From Aeromonas salmonicida subsp. salmonicida (GTDB lineage: Bacteria; Pseudomonadota; Gammaproteobacteria; Enterobacterales; Aeromonadaceae), in contig NZ_LSGW01000047.1 of NCBI RefSeq assembly GCF_001643305.1, positions 124,001 to 188,000 of the forward strand: DNA of 64,000 bases. The letters are read 5' to 3'. The translations under genes and the position numbers were made by a program. This document shows, one piece after another, positions 37,333 through 46,835 of the stretch (its first letter is position 1; every line of letters begins with the position of its first letter). The notes under the pieces were generated by a model. It was not told where the DNA came from and did not search any database. It saw only the letters and a program-made list of their open reading frames with translations.

Positions 37333-37980
37333 GTGCCCACCCCGGACCGTCGCCCACGTGGCCATAACAGACGAGCCCAGCAGCGTCGACAAGACGAATC
37401 ACAAGGATCCCTGCTCCATCGTATCAATGCCGCTACCCTGCGCCAGCGCATCGGCCAAGGGATGCGTGGCCTTGGCCAACGCGGCCAGGAGGCCAGCGCA
37501 GGCAAATTCAAGCTGGCCAACCCGCTGCCCCGCAAACACACCATAGGCCTGCTGGTGCTGGTGCCCATCTGGCTGCTGTTGCTGGCTTGGGAACCTGCGC
37601 CTGCCATGCCGACAACCGCCCCGTCCGGTTCGCTCGCCGTGCCGCTGGCCGTGCCAGCCGAAGCGCTGACTACTGGCAATGGCACCTCGGCCGCCAAACC
37701 GGTCGAAGAGAAAGTAGATGGCAGCTGGCTACAGCACGATGTGCAAGCCGGTGAAACCCTCTACTCCATCTGGCGCAAGTTCGAGCTGCCAGGCGCCGAG
37801 CTCAGTCGCCTGATTGCCATCGAAGGGCCGGACCGCCCTTTGACCCGGCTGCAATCGGGCAAGTCGGTGTTCATTCTGGTGGATGACAACCGCCGCATCC
37901 AGCGGGTGGAGATCCGCTCCTACGGTCAGGCCATCTATCGGTATGACCGGCAGGGCCAAGGGTTCGCCCTCAAGGAGTGA
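37333..37980 (+). CDS. OapA/YtfB-like cell-envelope protein
   Basis: This 215-residue protein starts at the GTG at 37333 with AGAGGT upstream. The basic N-terminal cytoplasmic part (1-65) leads into the OapA N-terminal motif PLPRKHTIGLLVL and a single membrane span (about 70-88). After a Pro/Ala/Ser linker comes the C-terminal OapA/LysM-like domain (about 125-215) with VQAGETLYSIWRKFELPG and LTRLQSGKSVFILVDD. This layout matches E. coli YtfB, a septum-associated glycan-binding protein, and the Haemophilus opacity-associated protein A. The first 40 residues are unusually Arg/Gln-rich. A terminator follows directly. Confidence 0.82.
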   Translation: MPTPDRRPRGHNRRAQQRRQDESQGSLLHRINAATLRQRIGQGMRGLGQRGQEASAGKFKLANPLPRKHTIGLLVLVPIWLLLLAWEPAPAMPTTAPSGSLAVPLAVPAEALTTGNGTSAAKPVEEKVDGSWLQHDVQAGETLYSIWRKFELPGAELSRLIAIEGPDRPLTRLQSGKSVFILVDDNRRIQRVEIRSYGQAIYRYDRQGQGFALKE

Positions 37981-37984
37981 CAAA

Positions 37985-38012
37985 ACGGGAGGCCATGAGC
38001 CTCCCGCTTTTT
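37985..38012 (+). terminator. Terminator after the OapA-like gene
   Basis: GGGAGGC / GCCTCCC stem with a 5-base loop, followed by GCTTTTTG. Confidence 0.8.
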
Positions 38013-38084
38013 GATCCAGCACCGTGAAATAAGCCGCTGACTTCACAATATTTTTAGCTTGCTCAAAAAATGAAAAGCGCAAAA

Positions 38085-38112
38085 TTGACAAGGATCTGCT
38101 CTCACGTACAAT
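38085..38112 (+). promoter_or_regulatory. Promoter of the cold-shock gene
   Basis: TTGACA and TACAAT lie 16 bp apart. Predicted initiation at about 38119 gives a leader of about 130 bases, the long structured-leader style of cspA-type genes. Confidence 0.65.
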
Positions 38113-38251
38113 CGTTTGTGCTTTAGACAGGGATTGTTCTACATGCTACTGGGACAAATTGACGTGGTCAGTCATGCTTCAACCCCTGATTCCTAGGCAA
38201 ATGCTGCCCAACAAGGCTTAGTTTCATTTCGTTATAGATAGGACTTACCAC

Positions 38252-38461
38252 ATGTCTGACATTCGCACCGGCCAAGTAAAATGGTTTAACGAAACCAAGG
38301 GTTTTGGCTTCATCGAGCAATCCCAGGGACCGGACGTTTTCGTTCACTTCTCCTCCATCCAGAGCACAGGTTTCAAGACCCTGGCTGAAGGTCAAAAAGT
38401 CCAGTTCACTGTGACTCAGGGCCAAAAAGGTCCTCAGGCTGAGAACGTTACTCTGCTCTAA
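38252..38461 (+). CDS. Cold-shock protein, CspA family
   Basis: This 69-residue single-domain RNA chaperone has the cold-shock fold. The nucleic-acid binding motifs are RNP1 KGFGFIEQ (residues 16-23) and RNP2 VFVHFSSI (about 30-37), with the early [10 protein letters not shown]. It binds single-stranded nucleic acid and melts mRNA structure at low temperature. TAGGA is the nearest Shine-Dalgarno match. The long leader suggests post-transcriptional temperature control. The sequence alone does not say which Csp paralogue it is, or whether it is cold-inducible. Confidence 0.95.
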   Translation: MSDIRTGQVKWFNETKGFGFIEQSQGPDVFVHFSSIQSTGFKTLAEGQKVQFTVTQGQKGPQAENVTLL

Positions 38462-38479
38462 GCCACGCCAGTGAGCCTG

Positions 38480-38509
38480 TAGGAGGAGACCTGCTCCTCC
38501 TATTTTTTT
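38480..38509 (+). terminator. Terminator after the cold-shock gene
   Basis: AGGAGGAG / CTCCTCCT stem with a 5-base loop, followed by ATTTTTTT. Confidence 0.9.
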
Positions 38510-38511
38510 GC

Positions 38512-38799
38512 CTGCCGTTTACCACGCCACTATTGTTCATCGCCCGCTTGTGACCAGACCCTCTCCGGGTTGTGACTGCGCTTGCCCGCCATTTCCCTCT
38601 TGTCGCCCCTCACCCATCAGGCCATCACGACCACTGGGTATCAGCTCACCCCGGACCAGGGCAGCGTCTTGCTATCAGGCTAAGCGAGCTTGGCAAACGG
38701 AGGGGTAGAGCTGAAAAGCAGGAATACAAACGCATCACAGCGCGATACGGAAGTCATTTTTGAAGGATTAAAAGGAATGCTGGTACTACGAAGAGAAAT
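38512..38799. other. Intergenic region with nothing recognised
   Basis: I find no ORF with a ribosome site, no tRNA and no clear regulatory site between the csp terminator and the decayed tRNA-Gly. Confidence 0.4.
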
Positions 38800-38878
38800 T
38801 GGAGCGGATAACGAGACTCGAATACACGACCCCAGCCTTGGCTGGCATGGATGATGCTCTACCAACTGCGATTGGTTC
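38800..38878 (-). pseudogene. Decayed tRNA-Gly copy
   Basis: The 3' half (TGGAGCGG...CGAGACTCGAA) and the D-arm region (GCTCTACCAACTG) match the intact tRNA-Gly genes. The acceptor 5' end and anticodon arm are altered and carry extra bases, so the cloverleaf cannot close. The flank GAAGAGAAAT also occurs next to the adjacent intact copy, showing tandem duplication followed by decay. Confidence 0.8.
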
Positions 38879-38918
38879 AGTACTCGATGACGTACAGAGA
38901 GGGTATTTGAAGAGAAAT

Positions 38919-38994
<76 letters not shown>

Positions 38995-39020
38995 AACAGG
39001 ATGTCACATTGCAAATGTAT

Positions 39021-39096
<76 letters not shown>

Positions 39097-39132
39097 ATCG
39101 GGCTGGATTGAACCAGTTTCATCATCACATTT

Positions 39133-39208
<76 letters not shown>

Positions 39209-39243
39209 AACAGCGTTGTCATTATCTGGTCTGTGAAGATGAT

Positions 39244-39319
<76 letters not shown>

Positions 39320-39355
39320 ATCGGGCTGGATTGAACCAGTTTCATCATCACATTT

Positions 39356-39431
<76 letters not shown>

Positions 39432-39501
39432 ACACACCATAAAATGGCATCAAAACAAATCGTGCAGCATTTGGTTGCTTGCGCTACTGCACGGGAGCCG
39501 A

Positions 39502-39529
39502 ATTATAAGAGCAGTCTTTCCAATTGCAA
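39502..39529 (-). promoter_or_regulatory. Promoter of the tRNA-Gly operon
   Basis: On the minus strand, TTGCAA and a perfect TATAAT are 16 bp apart, followed by a GC-rich discriminator (TCGGCTCCC). It lies about 70 bp upstream of the first tRNA-Gly. Confidence 0.75.
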
Positions 39530-39620
39530 GGGCTTTTTCGTCTGGTTGCGCGTGTTCGCTCAAAAGCTGGCCGAACTGTCGATTTTAGCAACCAATCGAT
39601 GGCAACCCCATGCCAGGCAA

Positions 39621-40166
39621 TCAGATCTTGAAGACGTGACTACGATAGAAGCGCAACTCGGCGATGGATTCACGAATATCGTCCAGCGCCATGTGGGAGC
39701 CACTCTTGGTGAACTGATCCAGCAGCTCGGGCTGCCAGCGGCGTACCAGCTCCTTGATGGTGCTGACGTCAACGTTGCGGTAATGGAAGAAGGCTTCCAG
39801 CTCGCTCATGTGCTTGACCATGAAGCGGCGATCCTGGCCTATGCTGTTGCCGCACAGCGGGCTGGTGCGCTCCGGTACCCACTGGCGAATGAAATCGAGG
39901 GTCTCGGCCACGGCCCTAGTTTCGTCGTACTGACTCTCCTTGACCCGGGCCACCAGTCCGCTCCTGGTATGGGTGTTGACGTTCCAGTCGTCCATCTTGG
40001 CCAGCTCTTCATCGCTTTGGTGGATGGCGATGACAGGCCCTTCTGCCAGCACGTTCAGATCCTTGTCGGTGACTATGGTGGCGATCTCCAGTACCACGTT
40101 CTCTTCGGGGTCCAGACCCGTCATCTCCATGTCGATCCATACCAGGTTCTGCGCGCTGACTGTCAT
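39621..40166 (-). CDS. orn: Oligoribonuclease
   Basis: This 181-residue DEDDh 3'-5' exonuclease degrades 2-5-nt RNAs to mononucleotides and ends cyclic-di-GMP turnover by cleaving pGpG. Exo motifs are [14 protein letters not shown] (first Asp and Glu), [12 protein letters not shown] (Asp) and [11 protein letters not shown] (His and Asp). Length equals that of E. coli Orn. The ATG at 40166 fits the family N-terminus [12 protein letters not shown]; an ATG 48 bases upstream would add a non-conserved extension. It is divergent from rsgA and beside tRNA-Gly genes, as in E. coli. Confidence 0.97.
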
Positions 40167-40257
40167 GATTATTCTCTCTATTGGGAGGAATGGCGGAATT
40201 TTGCCAATTTGCATGTATCATACTGGCTTTGAATCTGTTCATAAACTGGCGAATCGA

Positions 40258-41289
40258 GTGGCAAAGAAAGCAAAACTCAATCTGGGTCAACAAAGCCGCG
40301 TCCAGGCCAACCGCGAGCGGCGGTTGCAAAAAGATCACACCACTGTCGTGGATGACACCCTGTTTGGCCCGGCCATTGAAGGAGTGGTGATCAGCCGTTT
40401 CGGTCAGCATGCTGACGTAGAAGCGACTGACGGCACCATCCACCGCAGCAACCTGCGTCGCAGCATCAGCAGCCTGGTGTGTGGCGACAAGGTGGTCTGG
40501 CGGCCCGGCCTCAATACCGCGACCGCAGGTGTCATCGAAGCGGTGCATCCGCGCCACTCAGTGTTGACCCGGCCGGATTTCTACGACGGGGTCAAACCCA
40601 TCGCCGCCAACATCGACCAGATCATCATCGTCTCGGCGGTGATGCCCGAGTTCTCCACCAACATTGTCGACCGCTATCTGGTCGCCGCCGAGGATGTGGA
40701 GATACAGCCACTCATAGTGCTGAACAAAGTCGACATGCTCGATGAGGCTGCCCGCATCCGTGTCGAACGACAACTCGACCCCTATCGCAAGCTGGGCTAT
40801 CAGGTGATCCTGGTCAGCTGTGAGAGCGGCGAAGGCCTCGATGAGCTCAAGGCCCAGTTCGAAGGCAAGATCAGCATCTTCGTCGGCCAGTCCGGGGTGG
40901 GCAAATCGTCGCTCACTAACGCTCTGATGCCGGGGCTGGATGTGCTGACCGGCGAGATCTCCGAAAACTCGGGGCTAGGTACGCACACCACTACCACAGC
41001 GCGACTCTATCACTTCCCGAGCGGCGGCGATCTCATCGACTCCCCCGGGATCCGCGAGTTCGCACTCTGGCATCTGGAAGCCGATCGCATCACCTGGTGC
41101 TTCATCGAGTTTCGTGACTACCTGGGTGGTTGCCGATTCCGCGACTGCACCCACAAGGACGACCCAGGCTGCGCCCTGCGTGCGGCGGTCGACCGTGGTG
41201 ACATCAGTGCCGATCGCTTCCACAACTATCACCGCATCCTGGAAACCATGCAGGAAGCCCGCCACGGTCGGCAACAAGCCCGGACGTGA
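40258..41289 (+). CDS. rsgA: Small ribosomal subunit biogenesis GTPase
   Basis: This 343-residue circularly permuted GTPase releases RbfA and checks the late 30S subunit. An OB fold (about 35-105) is followed by the permuted G motifs: G4 LNKVD (about 158), G5 region VSCESGEG, G1 [14 protein letters not shown] (about 210), the switch-I-type [10 protein letters not shown] and G3 DSPG. The C-terminal zinc motif is [14 protein letters not shown]. The best start is the GTG at 40258, aligning [12 protein letters not shown] with E. coli RsgA, although its ribosome site is weak. An ATG at 40213 would add 15 residues and overlap the orn promoter region. Confidence 0.94.
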   Translation: MAKKAKLNLGQQSRVQANRERRLQKDHTTVVDDTLFGPAIEGVVISRFGQHADVEATDGTIHRSNLRRSISSLVCGDKVVWRPGLNTATAGVIEAVHPRHSVLTRPDFYDGVKPIAANIDQIIIVSAVMPEFSTNIVDRYLVAAEDVEIQPLIVLNKVDMLDEAARIRVERQLDPYRKLGYQVILVSCESGEGLDELKAQFEGKISIFVGQSGVGKSSLTNALMPGLDVLTGEISENSGLGTHTTTTARLYHFPSGGDLIDSPGIREFALWHLEADRITWCFIEFRDYLGGCRFRDCTHKDDPGCALRAAVDRGDISADRFHNYHRILETMQEARHGRQQART

Positions 41290-41328
41290 CCTATTCAACC
41301 CTCTTTCCATAAAGACCAGATCAAGATC

Positions 41329-42201
41329 ATGAGCATCACTGACAACCTGAAAATTGCCGGTCAATACTGTTTGCCCAAGCACGCCCTCTCCCGTCTGGTG
41401 GGCAAGCTGGCTGCCGCAGAAGCGGGCAACCTCACCACACGGGTGATAGAGGCCTTTATCAAACAGTACGGCGTCGACATGAGCGAAGCGCTGCACGAAG
41501 ATCCAGCCCACTACACGAGCTTCAACGCCTTCTTCACCCGCGAGCTCAAGCCGGGGATCCGTCCGCTGGTCGAGGATGCCATGACCCTGGCCCTGCCGGT
41601 GGACGGCACCGTCAGCCAACTCGGCCCCATTCATCAGGGCCGCATCATCCAGGCCAAGGGCCACGACTACAGCGCCCGCGAGCTGCTGGGTGGCTTCGAG
41701 GATCTGGTGGCGCCATTCAAGGATGGGGACTTTGCCACCATCTATCTGGCGCCCAAGGATTACCACCGCATCCATATGCCGCTGGACGGCGTGCTGGAAA
41801 GCATGGTGTTCGTGCCGGGGGATCTCTTCTCCGTCAACCCGCTCACCGCCGAGAATGTGCCCAACCTGTTCGCTCGCAACGAACGTGTGGTCGCCACCTT
41901 CCGCACTCCCCATGGCCCCATGGCGTTGGTGCTGGTCGGCGCCACTATCGTCGCCAGTATCGAAACCATCTGGGCCGGCAATATAGCGCCGACCAAGCAG
42001 AAAGAAGTGGTGCGTTGGGATTACAGCGGTGATGAAGCCATCACACTGCAAAAAGGGGCCGAGATGGGCCTGTTCAAGCTCGGTAGTACCGTGGTCTGCC
42101 TGTTTGGCCCTGGCATGCTTGCCGGTTTTGAGCCCCATCTGGCCAATGGCGTCACCACTCGCATGGGTCAACCCTTTGCCAAGCTGGCGGCCGACGCATG
42201 A
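41329..42201 (+). CDS. psd: Phosphatidylserine decarboxylase proenzyme
   Basis: This 290-residue inner-membrane enzyme makes phosphatidylethanolamine. Conserved parts are [23 protein letters not shown] (catalytic Asp region), the YHRIHMP histidine motif and the self-cleavage site LGST near residue 255, where the serine becomes the pyruvoyl group of the alpha chain. Length is slightly shorter than in E. coli (322). It lies 39 bp after rsgA and is probably co-transcribed. Its stop overlaps the start of the next gene by four bases. Confidence 0.95.
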   Translation: MSITDNLKIAGQYCLPKHALSRLVGKLAAAEAGNLTTRVIEAFIKQYGVDMSEALHEDPAHYTSFNAFFTRELKPGIRPLVEDAMTLALPVDGTVSQLGPIHQGRIIQAKGHDYSARELLGGFEDLVAPFKDGDFATIYLAPKDYHRIHMPLDGVLESMVFVPGDLFSVNPLTAENVPNLFARNERVVATFRTPHGPMALVLVGATIVASIETIWAGNIAPTKQKEVVRWDYSGDEAITLQKGAEMGLFKLGSTVVCLFGPGMLAGFEPHLANGVTTRMGQPFAKLAADA

Positions 42202-42467
42202 GTGACCAGCCAGGCTCCTCGCAAGCAAAAAACCCGCTACACGGGCTGACCCTGGAGGCGATCGTCACCGCCCTGGTCGAGCACTATGGCTGGGCAGAGC
42301 TCGGACAGCAGATAAACATCCGCTGCTTCACCGACGACCCCAGTATCAAGTCCAGCTTGAAGTTCTTGCGCAAGACCCCCTGGGCACGGGAGAAGGTCGA
42401 AAGCCTCTACCTCTATGTCCAGCGCAAGCAAGCCAAATTGAAGAAGGAAGGGCCAGATGGCGTTTAA
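42198..42467 (+). CDS. VF530-family (DUF2132) small DNA-binding-fold protein
   Basis: This 89-residue protein matches the VF530/DUF2132 family: [37 protein letters not shown], then [15 protein letters not shown]. The Vibrio fischeri member's solved structure suggested a DNA-binding fold, but no function is established. Its ATG overlaps the psd stop (ATGA), so it is translationally coupled. Its stop overlaps the next gene by 11 bases, giving a tightly packed run of small genes behind psd. Confidence 0.8.
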   Translation: MSDQPGSSQAKNPLHGLTLEAIVTALVEHYGWAELGQQINIRCFTDDPSIKSSLKFLRKTPWAREKVESLYLYVQRKQAKLKKEGPDGV

Positions 42468-42720
42468 GATTACCTACACCTACAAAAAGCAGACCAAAGA
42501 GCTCGGCTATGCGAACGACAAGTTTCGCAGCATCTACGATGCCATTGCCGCCGCCGAAGGGCTGGATCTCTCCAGCTTCCACGCCATGGAGGCCCAGCTG
42601 GCCCAAGTCTGCCGCCGCGACAAAAAGAGCGTGAAGGATTACCAGGAGAACTACTTCAAGGAGCTGGGTTTCTCCAACATCGTCATCGAACGGGACAATC
42701 TCGAAGACAAGCAGGAGTAA
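42457..42720 (+). CDS. Small conserved protein, probably DUF2960
   Basis: This 87-residue cytoplasmic protein has no signal or membrane span. It begins [18 protein letters not shown] and continues with [36 protein letters not shown] and an acidic tail. The pattern resembles DUF2960 proteins of Vibrio and Aeromonas, which have no assigned function; that name is from memory and moderate in certainty. It overlaps the preceding gene by 11 bases, and GAAGGAAGGG inside that gene serves as its ribosome site. Confidence 0.7.
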   Translation: MAFKITYTYKKQTKELGYANDKFRSIYDAIAAAEGLDLSSFHAMEAQLAQVCRRDKKSVKDYQENYFKELGFSNIVIERDNLEDKQE

Positions 42721-42722
42721 GC

Positions 42723-43121
42723 ATGCGCACTCTGACTCTGATGGCCGCCTCCCTGCTGCTGGCGGCTTGCAGTACCCCGACCCAGCATATGGTCGGCAAT
42801 GATCAGGATATCCACGGCTGTCGTGCCAGCGCCGGTTATCAATGGTCAGCGCTGACCAACCAGTGCGTCCGCCTGTTTGAACAGGCGGTGAGACTGCAAT
42901 CCCTCAAATCGGATGAGACCGGCAGCGCCTTCGTGCTGTTCAATGCCGATCAGAGCAAGGCCGAATTGACCCTGCCAAACGGTGAGCAGACCTTGCTGAC
43001 CCGACAAGGGGATGAGGGCAACTGGTCCTGGCAGGGAGGTGCTTACCAGCTCTTCCCCTGGAAAGGCTATGTGCTCAAATCCGGCGAGCAGGCTCTCTTT
43101 CACGGTGACAGCGCCCTCTAG
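42723..43121 (+). CDS. Small outer-envelope lipoprotein
   Basis: This 132-residue lipoprotein has signal peptide MRTLTLMAASLLLAAC with the lipobox LLAAC (Cys16). The residue after Cys is Ser, which predicts outer-membrane sorting. The mature part contains two further cysteines (HGCRASAGYQW, TNQCVRLF) likely to form a disulfide and a small beta-rich domain (GNWSWQGGAYQLFPWKGYVL). I do not recognise a family. It starts two bases after the previous stop, with CAGGAG as ribosome site, so it is the last gene of the rsgA-psd run and is followed by a terminator. Confidence 0.8.
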   Translation: MRTLTLMAASLLLAACSTPTQHMVGNDQDIHGCRASAGYQWSALTNQCVRLFEQAVRLQSLKSDETGSAFVLFNADQSKAELTLPNGEQTLLTRQGDEGNWSWQGGAYQLFPWKGYVLKSGEQALFHGDSAL

Positions 43122-43150
43122 TCGCCAGCCAGTCGTGCTGACGCTCCGAA

Positions 43151-43183
43151 CGCCCCCGGCCCCTGCCGGGGGCGTTTTTCTTT
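43151..43183 (+). terminator. Terminator of the rsgA-psd gene run
   Basis: CGCCCCCGGC / GCCGGGGGCG with a 4-base loop, followed by TTTTTCTTTAT. Confidence 0.9.
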
Positions 43184-43274
43184 ATGTCTGGCGGCAACAC
43201 AGGGGCACCCGGGTGTCAGAACCTGAAATGCGCTGACGGCGGCATATACCCTCTATTCAGGGCATGCTGACAGC

Positions 43275-43312
43275 CCAAAAACAAACACCCCGCTGCAAGC
43301 AAGGGGGTGTTT
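43275..43312 (-). terminator. Terminator after the minus-strand lipoprotein gene
   Basis: AAACACCCC / GGGGTGTTT. On the minus strand it is followed by GTTTTTGGG. Confidence 0.75.
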
Positions 43313-43353
43313 GATGCTGGCCACCATACAAGCAGGCGGCTGACAGAGGCGGG

Positions 43354-43848
43354 TCAGTTGCCCAGAGTGGCAAACAGACTCTGTTCCAGGCGCCCCTGGG
43401 AGACACAGACAGGCGTGATGGAGGGGGCCGCAACACGCTCGCCGGACGACTCAACGAAGTAGAGCTGGGTATTGCCCTTGACGTTGACGGTCGCCACGCT
43501 GTTGTTGCCGCTCTGGGTGATGATCAGATTGATCTGCAGATTGGGGTTGCCCAGCGCCACTTTGGAACCCATGGTGCCGCAATCCAGCCACTCCAGACCA
43601 TCGGCGGAGTTTTCGACGTTGGCCGTCATCAGACCCGATCCACGCTGGCTGTTCTCGATGTTGAGACCGTGATCGGCAAACCACTTCTCGGCGCGCGCCC
43701 ACACCAGATCCACCGGGATCTGCATCTCCTGGGTGTTGTTGGTCGCCTTGGCAACCGGCGGGTTATAGCGGTACTGCTCACCACCATTGTTGTCGCTGGC
43801 ACACCCGGCCATCAGCAGGGCCAGGGCGATCCCCAATATCTTTTTCAT
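43354..43848 (-). CDS. Lipoprotein of unknown function
   Basis: This 164-residue lipoprotein has signal peptide MKKILGIALALLMAGC with lipobox LMAGC followed by Ala-Ser, predicting outer-membrane location. The mature part has an NlpC/BamC-like feel (IPVDLVWARAEKWFADHGL, NIENSQRGSGLMTANVE) and two cysteines that may pair (WLDCGTMG, SITPVCVSQG). The lipoprotein signal fixes the start at 43848 rather than an ATG 18 bases earlier. It stands alone, with no functional clue from neighbours. Confidence 0.78.
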   Translation of the reverse strand: MKKILGIALALLMAGCASDNNGGEQYRYNPPVAKATNNTQEMQIPVDLVWARAEKWFADHGLNIENSQRGSGLMTANVENSADGLEWLDCGTMGSKVALGNPNLQINLIITQSGNNSVATVNVKGNTQLYFVESSGERVAAPSITPVCVSQGRLEQSLFATLGN

Positions 43849-43989
43849 GCTGCTTCTCTCATCCATATTATTCGGCCATCGGCCAACCGGCGGCTATTAT
43901 GGCGTTGACGACACAGACTGTCAGCAGAGATCGGCAGAAATGCATCCTCGTTAACCCAAGCTTTACAAAACCCGTCTGCTATCATAGAT

Positions 43990-45993
43990 TTGCTCGAAAT
44001 TACCCCCGTGAGTGCCTGCGTGAATTCCTTGCTCACCCTGACGCTGTTACAGCAGATCATCGATCAGTTGCCCATGAATATCTTCTGTCGGGATACGGAC
44101 GGGCGCTACCTGTTTGCCAACCGCACGTTTGTGGAGCAGGCCGGTCTGCAGCAAACAGAAGAGCTTATCGGCAAGACGGACATAGAGATGCCATGGGGCA
44201 ACATCTTTCGGGAAGAGGATGATCGCCTGCTGGCAGAGGGCAATCCTTTGCTCTATCAGCAGCTGCACTGCAACAGTGGCGACAGCACCCGTTGGATGGA
44301 GATCCACAAGATCCCCCTCTATGACGAGCAGGGCAAGCCGGTGGCGCTGTTTGGCATGGTCAACGAGATTGGCCAGCGCAAGGAGCTGGAGCAGACCTTT
44401 CGTCAGCAGCAGCTGCTGCAGCGCCGGCTGCTTGACGCCATCCCGGATCCCATCCGGCTGGAAGACCATCAGGGACTGCTCATCGACTGCAACCAGGCCT
44501 TTCTCGACTTCATGGGCATGGCGGCGAGCGAGGCGCTCGGCCAGCGTGTCGCACACAGACTCTCCACCGAGTTACCCATGGGACGGGGCGAATACTGCCT
44601 GGTGGATGCCAACGGTCAGGGCCGCCACCTGGAGATAACCCGAGTCGATGTGCCGGACGACGAGGGCAACTCCCTCGGCATCCTGACCTTGAGCCGTGAC
44701 ATCACGGGACTGCGGACCACCCAGGCCCAGTTGCAGCAGGAGCAGCACTACGACAGTCTGACCGGCCTGCTCAAACTCTCCCATTTTCTGCAGACCAGCC
44801 GCCACCTCGGGGCCCGCAAGGCCAGCCTGCTGCTGGTCGACCTGCAACACTTTCGCGAGATCAATGACCGCTTCGGCATCCGGGTCGCCGATCGCCTGCT
44901 GAGCCAGGTAGCTCGTCGTCTGCAACAGCTGGCGCGGCCCCAGTCACTGGTGTGCCGGGTCGCCGCCGACGACTTCGCCATGCTGCTGCCGGAGCTGAGC
45001 GAACCGCTGGCAGACTGGAGTCGCCGCCTGCAAAACGAGCTGATGGTGCCCTACCAGATCGAAGAGCACAGGATCCAAATCCCTGTGTTCCTTGGCATTG
45101 CCCACGGCAGGGCCAACGACGCCGAACGGCTATTGAGCCATGCCGAGGCCGCGCTGGCTCAAGGCAAGCGTCAGCAGCAGCACTGTACCCTGTTCGATCC
45201 CGAGCTAGATGCCAAACTCAAACGCCGTCAGCTGATCGCGGCCCAGCTGCCGCTGGCCATCAAATCGGGGCAGCTCACCGCCGTCTATCAGCCCATCATC
45301 AGCACCCGCAACAACCAGTTGCACGGGGCTGAACTGCTCTGCCGCTGGCCCCACCCCGAACTCGGCATGATCTCGCCAGATGAATTCATCCCGCTGGCAG
45401 AGGAGCTGGGGCTCATCGGCCAGCTCGGTCAGCGCATGCTGGAACAGGGCTGTGCCCAACTGGCTCGCTGGCAGGGTGCGGCACCGGATCTGGTGCTCTC
45501 AATCAATCTGTCACCGCTGCAATTTCGTGACCCCGACCTCTGCCCGCAGATCTTCGCCTGCATAGAGCGTCACGGGCTTGCCCCCTGGCAACTGGAGCTG
45601 GAGATCACCGAAGGGGTGCTGATGGAGAACGCCGACGAGATTGAGAGCAACCTCGCCAATCTGATTGAGGCGGGGTTCCAGCTCGCCATCGATGACTTCG
45701 GCACAGGTTACTGCTCGCTCGCCTACCTGCCACGGCTGCAGGTGGCTACCCTCAAGCTGGACCGCAGCTTCACCCAGGGGCTGGCCACCAACCAGGCCAC
45801 CACCGCCATAGTGCGCTCCGTCATCGGCTTGGGCCACGAGCTTGGGATCAGGATCACCGCCGAAGGGGTTGAAACCCCCGAGCAGCAAGCCTGGCTGGTA
45901 CAAGCCGGTTGTGATCGGCTGCAAGGCTACCTGTTCAGCCGCCCACTGCCACCCGACGAGTTTGCCCGCAACTACCAGTTGCCCGGCAGCTGA
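43990..45993 (+). CDS. PAS-PAS-GGDEF-EAL cyclic-di-GMP protein, likely phosphodiesterase
   Basis: This is a protein of up to 667 residues without membrane spans. Two PAS domains (about 20-135 with IFCRDTDGRYLFANRTF; about 140-240) precede a GGDEF domain (about 250-400) whose active-site motif has decayed to VAADDF, so cyclase activity is unlikely. The EAL domain (about 415-660) looks intact: GAELLCRW (EAL as ELL), INLSPLQF, EITEG, DDFGTGYCSL, LKLDRSF, AEGVET and QGYLFSRPL. It should hydrolyse c-di-GMP under PAS control. The start is uncertain: TTG at 43990, GTG at 44011 or GTG at 44020, none with a strong ribosome site. Confidence 0.88.
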   Translation: MLEITPVSACVNSLLTLTLLQQIIDQLPMNIFCRDTDGRYLFANRTFVEQAGLQQTEELIGKTDIEMPWGNIFREEDDRLLAEGNPLLYQQLHCNSGDSTRWMEIHKIPLYDEQGKPVALFGMVNEIGQRKELEQTFRQQQLLQRRLLDAIPDPIRLEDHQGLLIDCNQAFLDFMGMAASEALGQRVAHRLSTELPMGRGEYCLVDANGQGRHLEITRVDVPDDEGNSLGILTLSRDITGLRTTQAQLQQEQHYDSLTGLLKLSHFLQTSRHLGARKASLLLVDLQHFREINDRFGIRVADRLLSQVARRLQQLARPQSLVCRVAADDFAMLLPELSEPLADWSRRLQNELMVPYQIEEHRIQIPVFLGIAHGRANDAERLLSHAEAALAQGKRQQQHCTLFDPELDAKLKRRQLIAAQLPLAIKSGQLTAVYQPIISTRNNQLHGAELLCRWPHPELGMISPDEFIPLAEELGLIGQLGQRMLEQGCAQLARWQGAAPDLVLSINLSPLQFRDPDLCPQIFACIERHGLAPWQLELEITEGVLMENADEIESNLANLIEAGFQLAIDDFGTGYCSLAYLPRLQVATLKLDRSFTQGLATNQATTAIVRSVIGLGHELGIRITAEGVETPEQQAWLVQAGCDRLQGYLFSRPLPPDEFARNYQLPGS

Positions 45994-46006
45994 CCGCAGA
46001 CAAAAC

Positions 46007-46034
46007 AAAGGCCACTCGAAAGTGGCCTTTTTGT
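46007..46034 (+). terminator. Terminator after the EAL gene
   Basis: AAAGGCCACT / AGTGGCCTTT with loop CGAA, followed by TTG. Confidence 0.85.
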
Positions 46035-46067
46035 TGTCCGGCACAGCGCCGACACCCGCTGTCGTCC

Positions 46068-46415
46068 TTACTCCTGGAAGTAAGTACCCCACCCGTCGTA
46101 ATCCACGCCGTACTTTTTGAGGATCGGCAACATTTTCTCGATGTCGGCCACTATGGTCTCTATGTCCAGCTTGCGCTCTATGGTGGCATCGAAACAGAAG
46201 ATGGGGGCGCCGTCATCCAGCTCCATCTCTTCCGCGTCAGTCACTTCAAAACCGGCCTTGAACAGGTCGACGGCCGCTTTCTCCAGCTGATCGAAATCCT
46301 GACAGGCGAAGTGGTGCTCAATGTCATATTCCAGATCCGGGTTGCTGCCATCGGCCAGCAACTCGTTGACGATGGCGGTGGTCTCTGCACGCCACTCTTG
46401 CATATCAAGACTCAT
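46068..46415 (-). CDS. rraB: Ribonuclease E regulator RraB
   Basis: This 115-residue acidic protein matches RraB, which binds RNase E and limits its activity, changing mRNA decay. Family blocks are LLADGSNPDLEYDIEHHF, LEKAAVDLFKAGFEVTDAEE and the C-terminal KKYGVDYDGWGTYF. It is shorter than E. coli RraB (138) because it lacks the acidic tail after GWGTYF. The start is the ATG at 46415, which has GGGG upstream; an upstream start would add 15 residues not found in homologues. Confidence 0.92.
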   Translation of the reverse strand: MSLDMQEWRAETTAIVNELLADGSNPDLEYDIEHHFACQDFDQLEKAAVDLFKAGFEVTDAEEMELDDGAPIFCFDATIERKLDIETIVADIEKMLPILKKYGVDYDGWGTYFQE

Positions 46416-46835
46416 ATTAACCCCAGCTACTACTTTGTTAGTGTCACATGCCGTCGGCAATCGGGTGCCTGCTTCGGCTCACATTCACCCGGCGCGGCAT
46501 AGTTGCGGCAAAGCATACCCGCAGAGTGCATCCGGCTCAATGCGCAAGCCAAGATAGCGGCTCGCCCGGGGCCACCCCAAATGGGGTGCCATCATAAAAG
46601 GTTAATAAAGTGTAATCTGCCGCTTCTCGTGAAATGTCCCATACGGAACTTCACATCTGGATGGACGATACGCACAACCCCATCGAAAAGTACTGTGAAA
46701 TCAGCACTATCCACCAGTTTTCACTCAGTGACAAGAGTCACTCAAGGGGTGTATCAAGGGACGCGGGCGCAACAGGGCCCGTACGGAAAGAGGAGCCAGC
46801 AAGGCTCCCTTTTATCATGTGAAGGAGCACATAGA
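46416..46835. other. Region between rraB and the M6 protease
   Basis: About 420 bp without a supported ORF. It holds a CACCCC-AAAT-GGGGTG hairpin (about 46574-46589), a palindrome AGTGAC-AAGA-GTCACT (46727-46742) that could bind a regulator, and the attenuator-like hairpin at 46792-46814. Confidence 0.45.
46792..46814 (+). promoter_or_regulatory. Attenuator-like hairpin in the protease leader
   Basis: GGAGCC-AGCAA-GGCTCC followed by CTTTTAT resembles a short intrinsic terminator 22 bp before the protease start. It overlaps none of the coding region and could attenuate transcription. Confidence 0.45.

Noticed and set aside
40213..40257. Longer rsgA start at ATG 40213
   Set aside because: The added residues are not part of the family N-terminus and would sit in the divergent promoter region; the GTG at 40258 aligns better.
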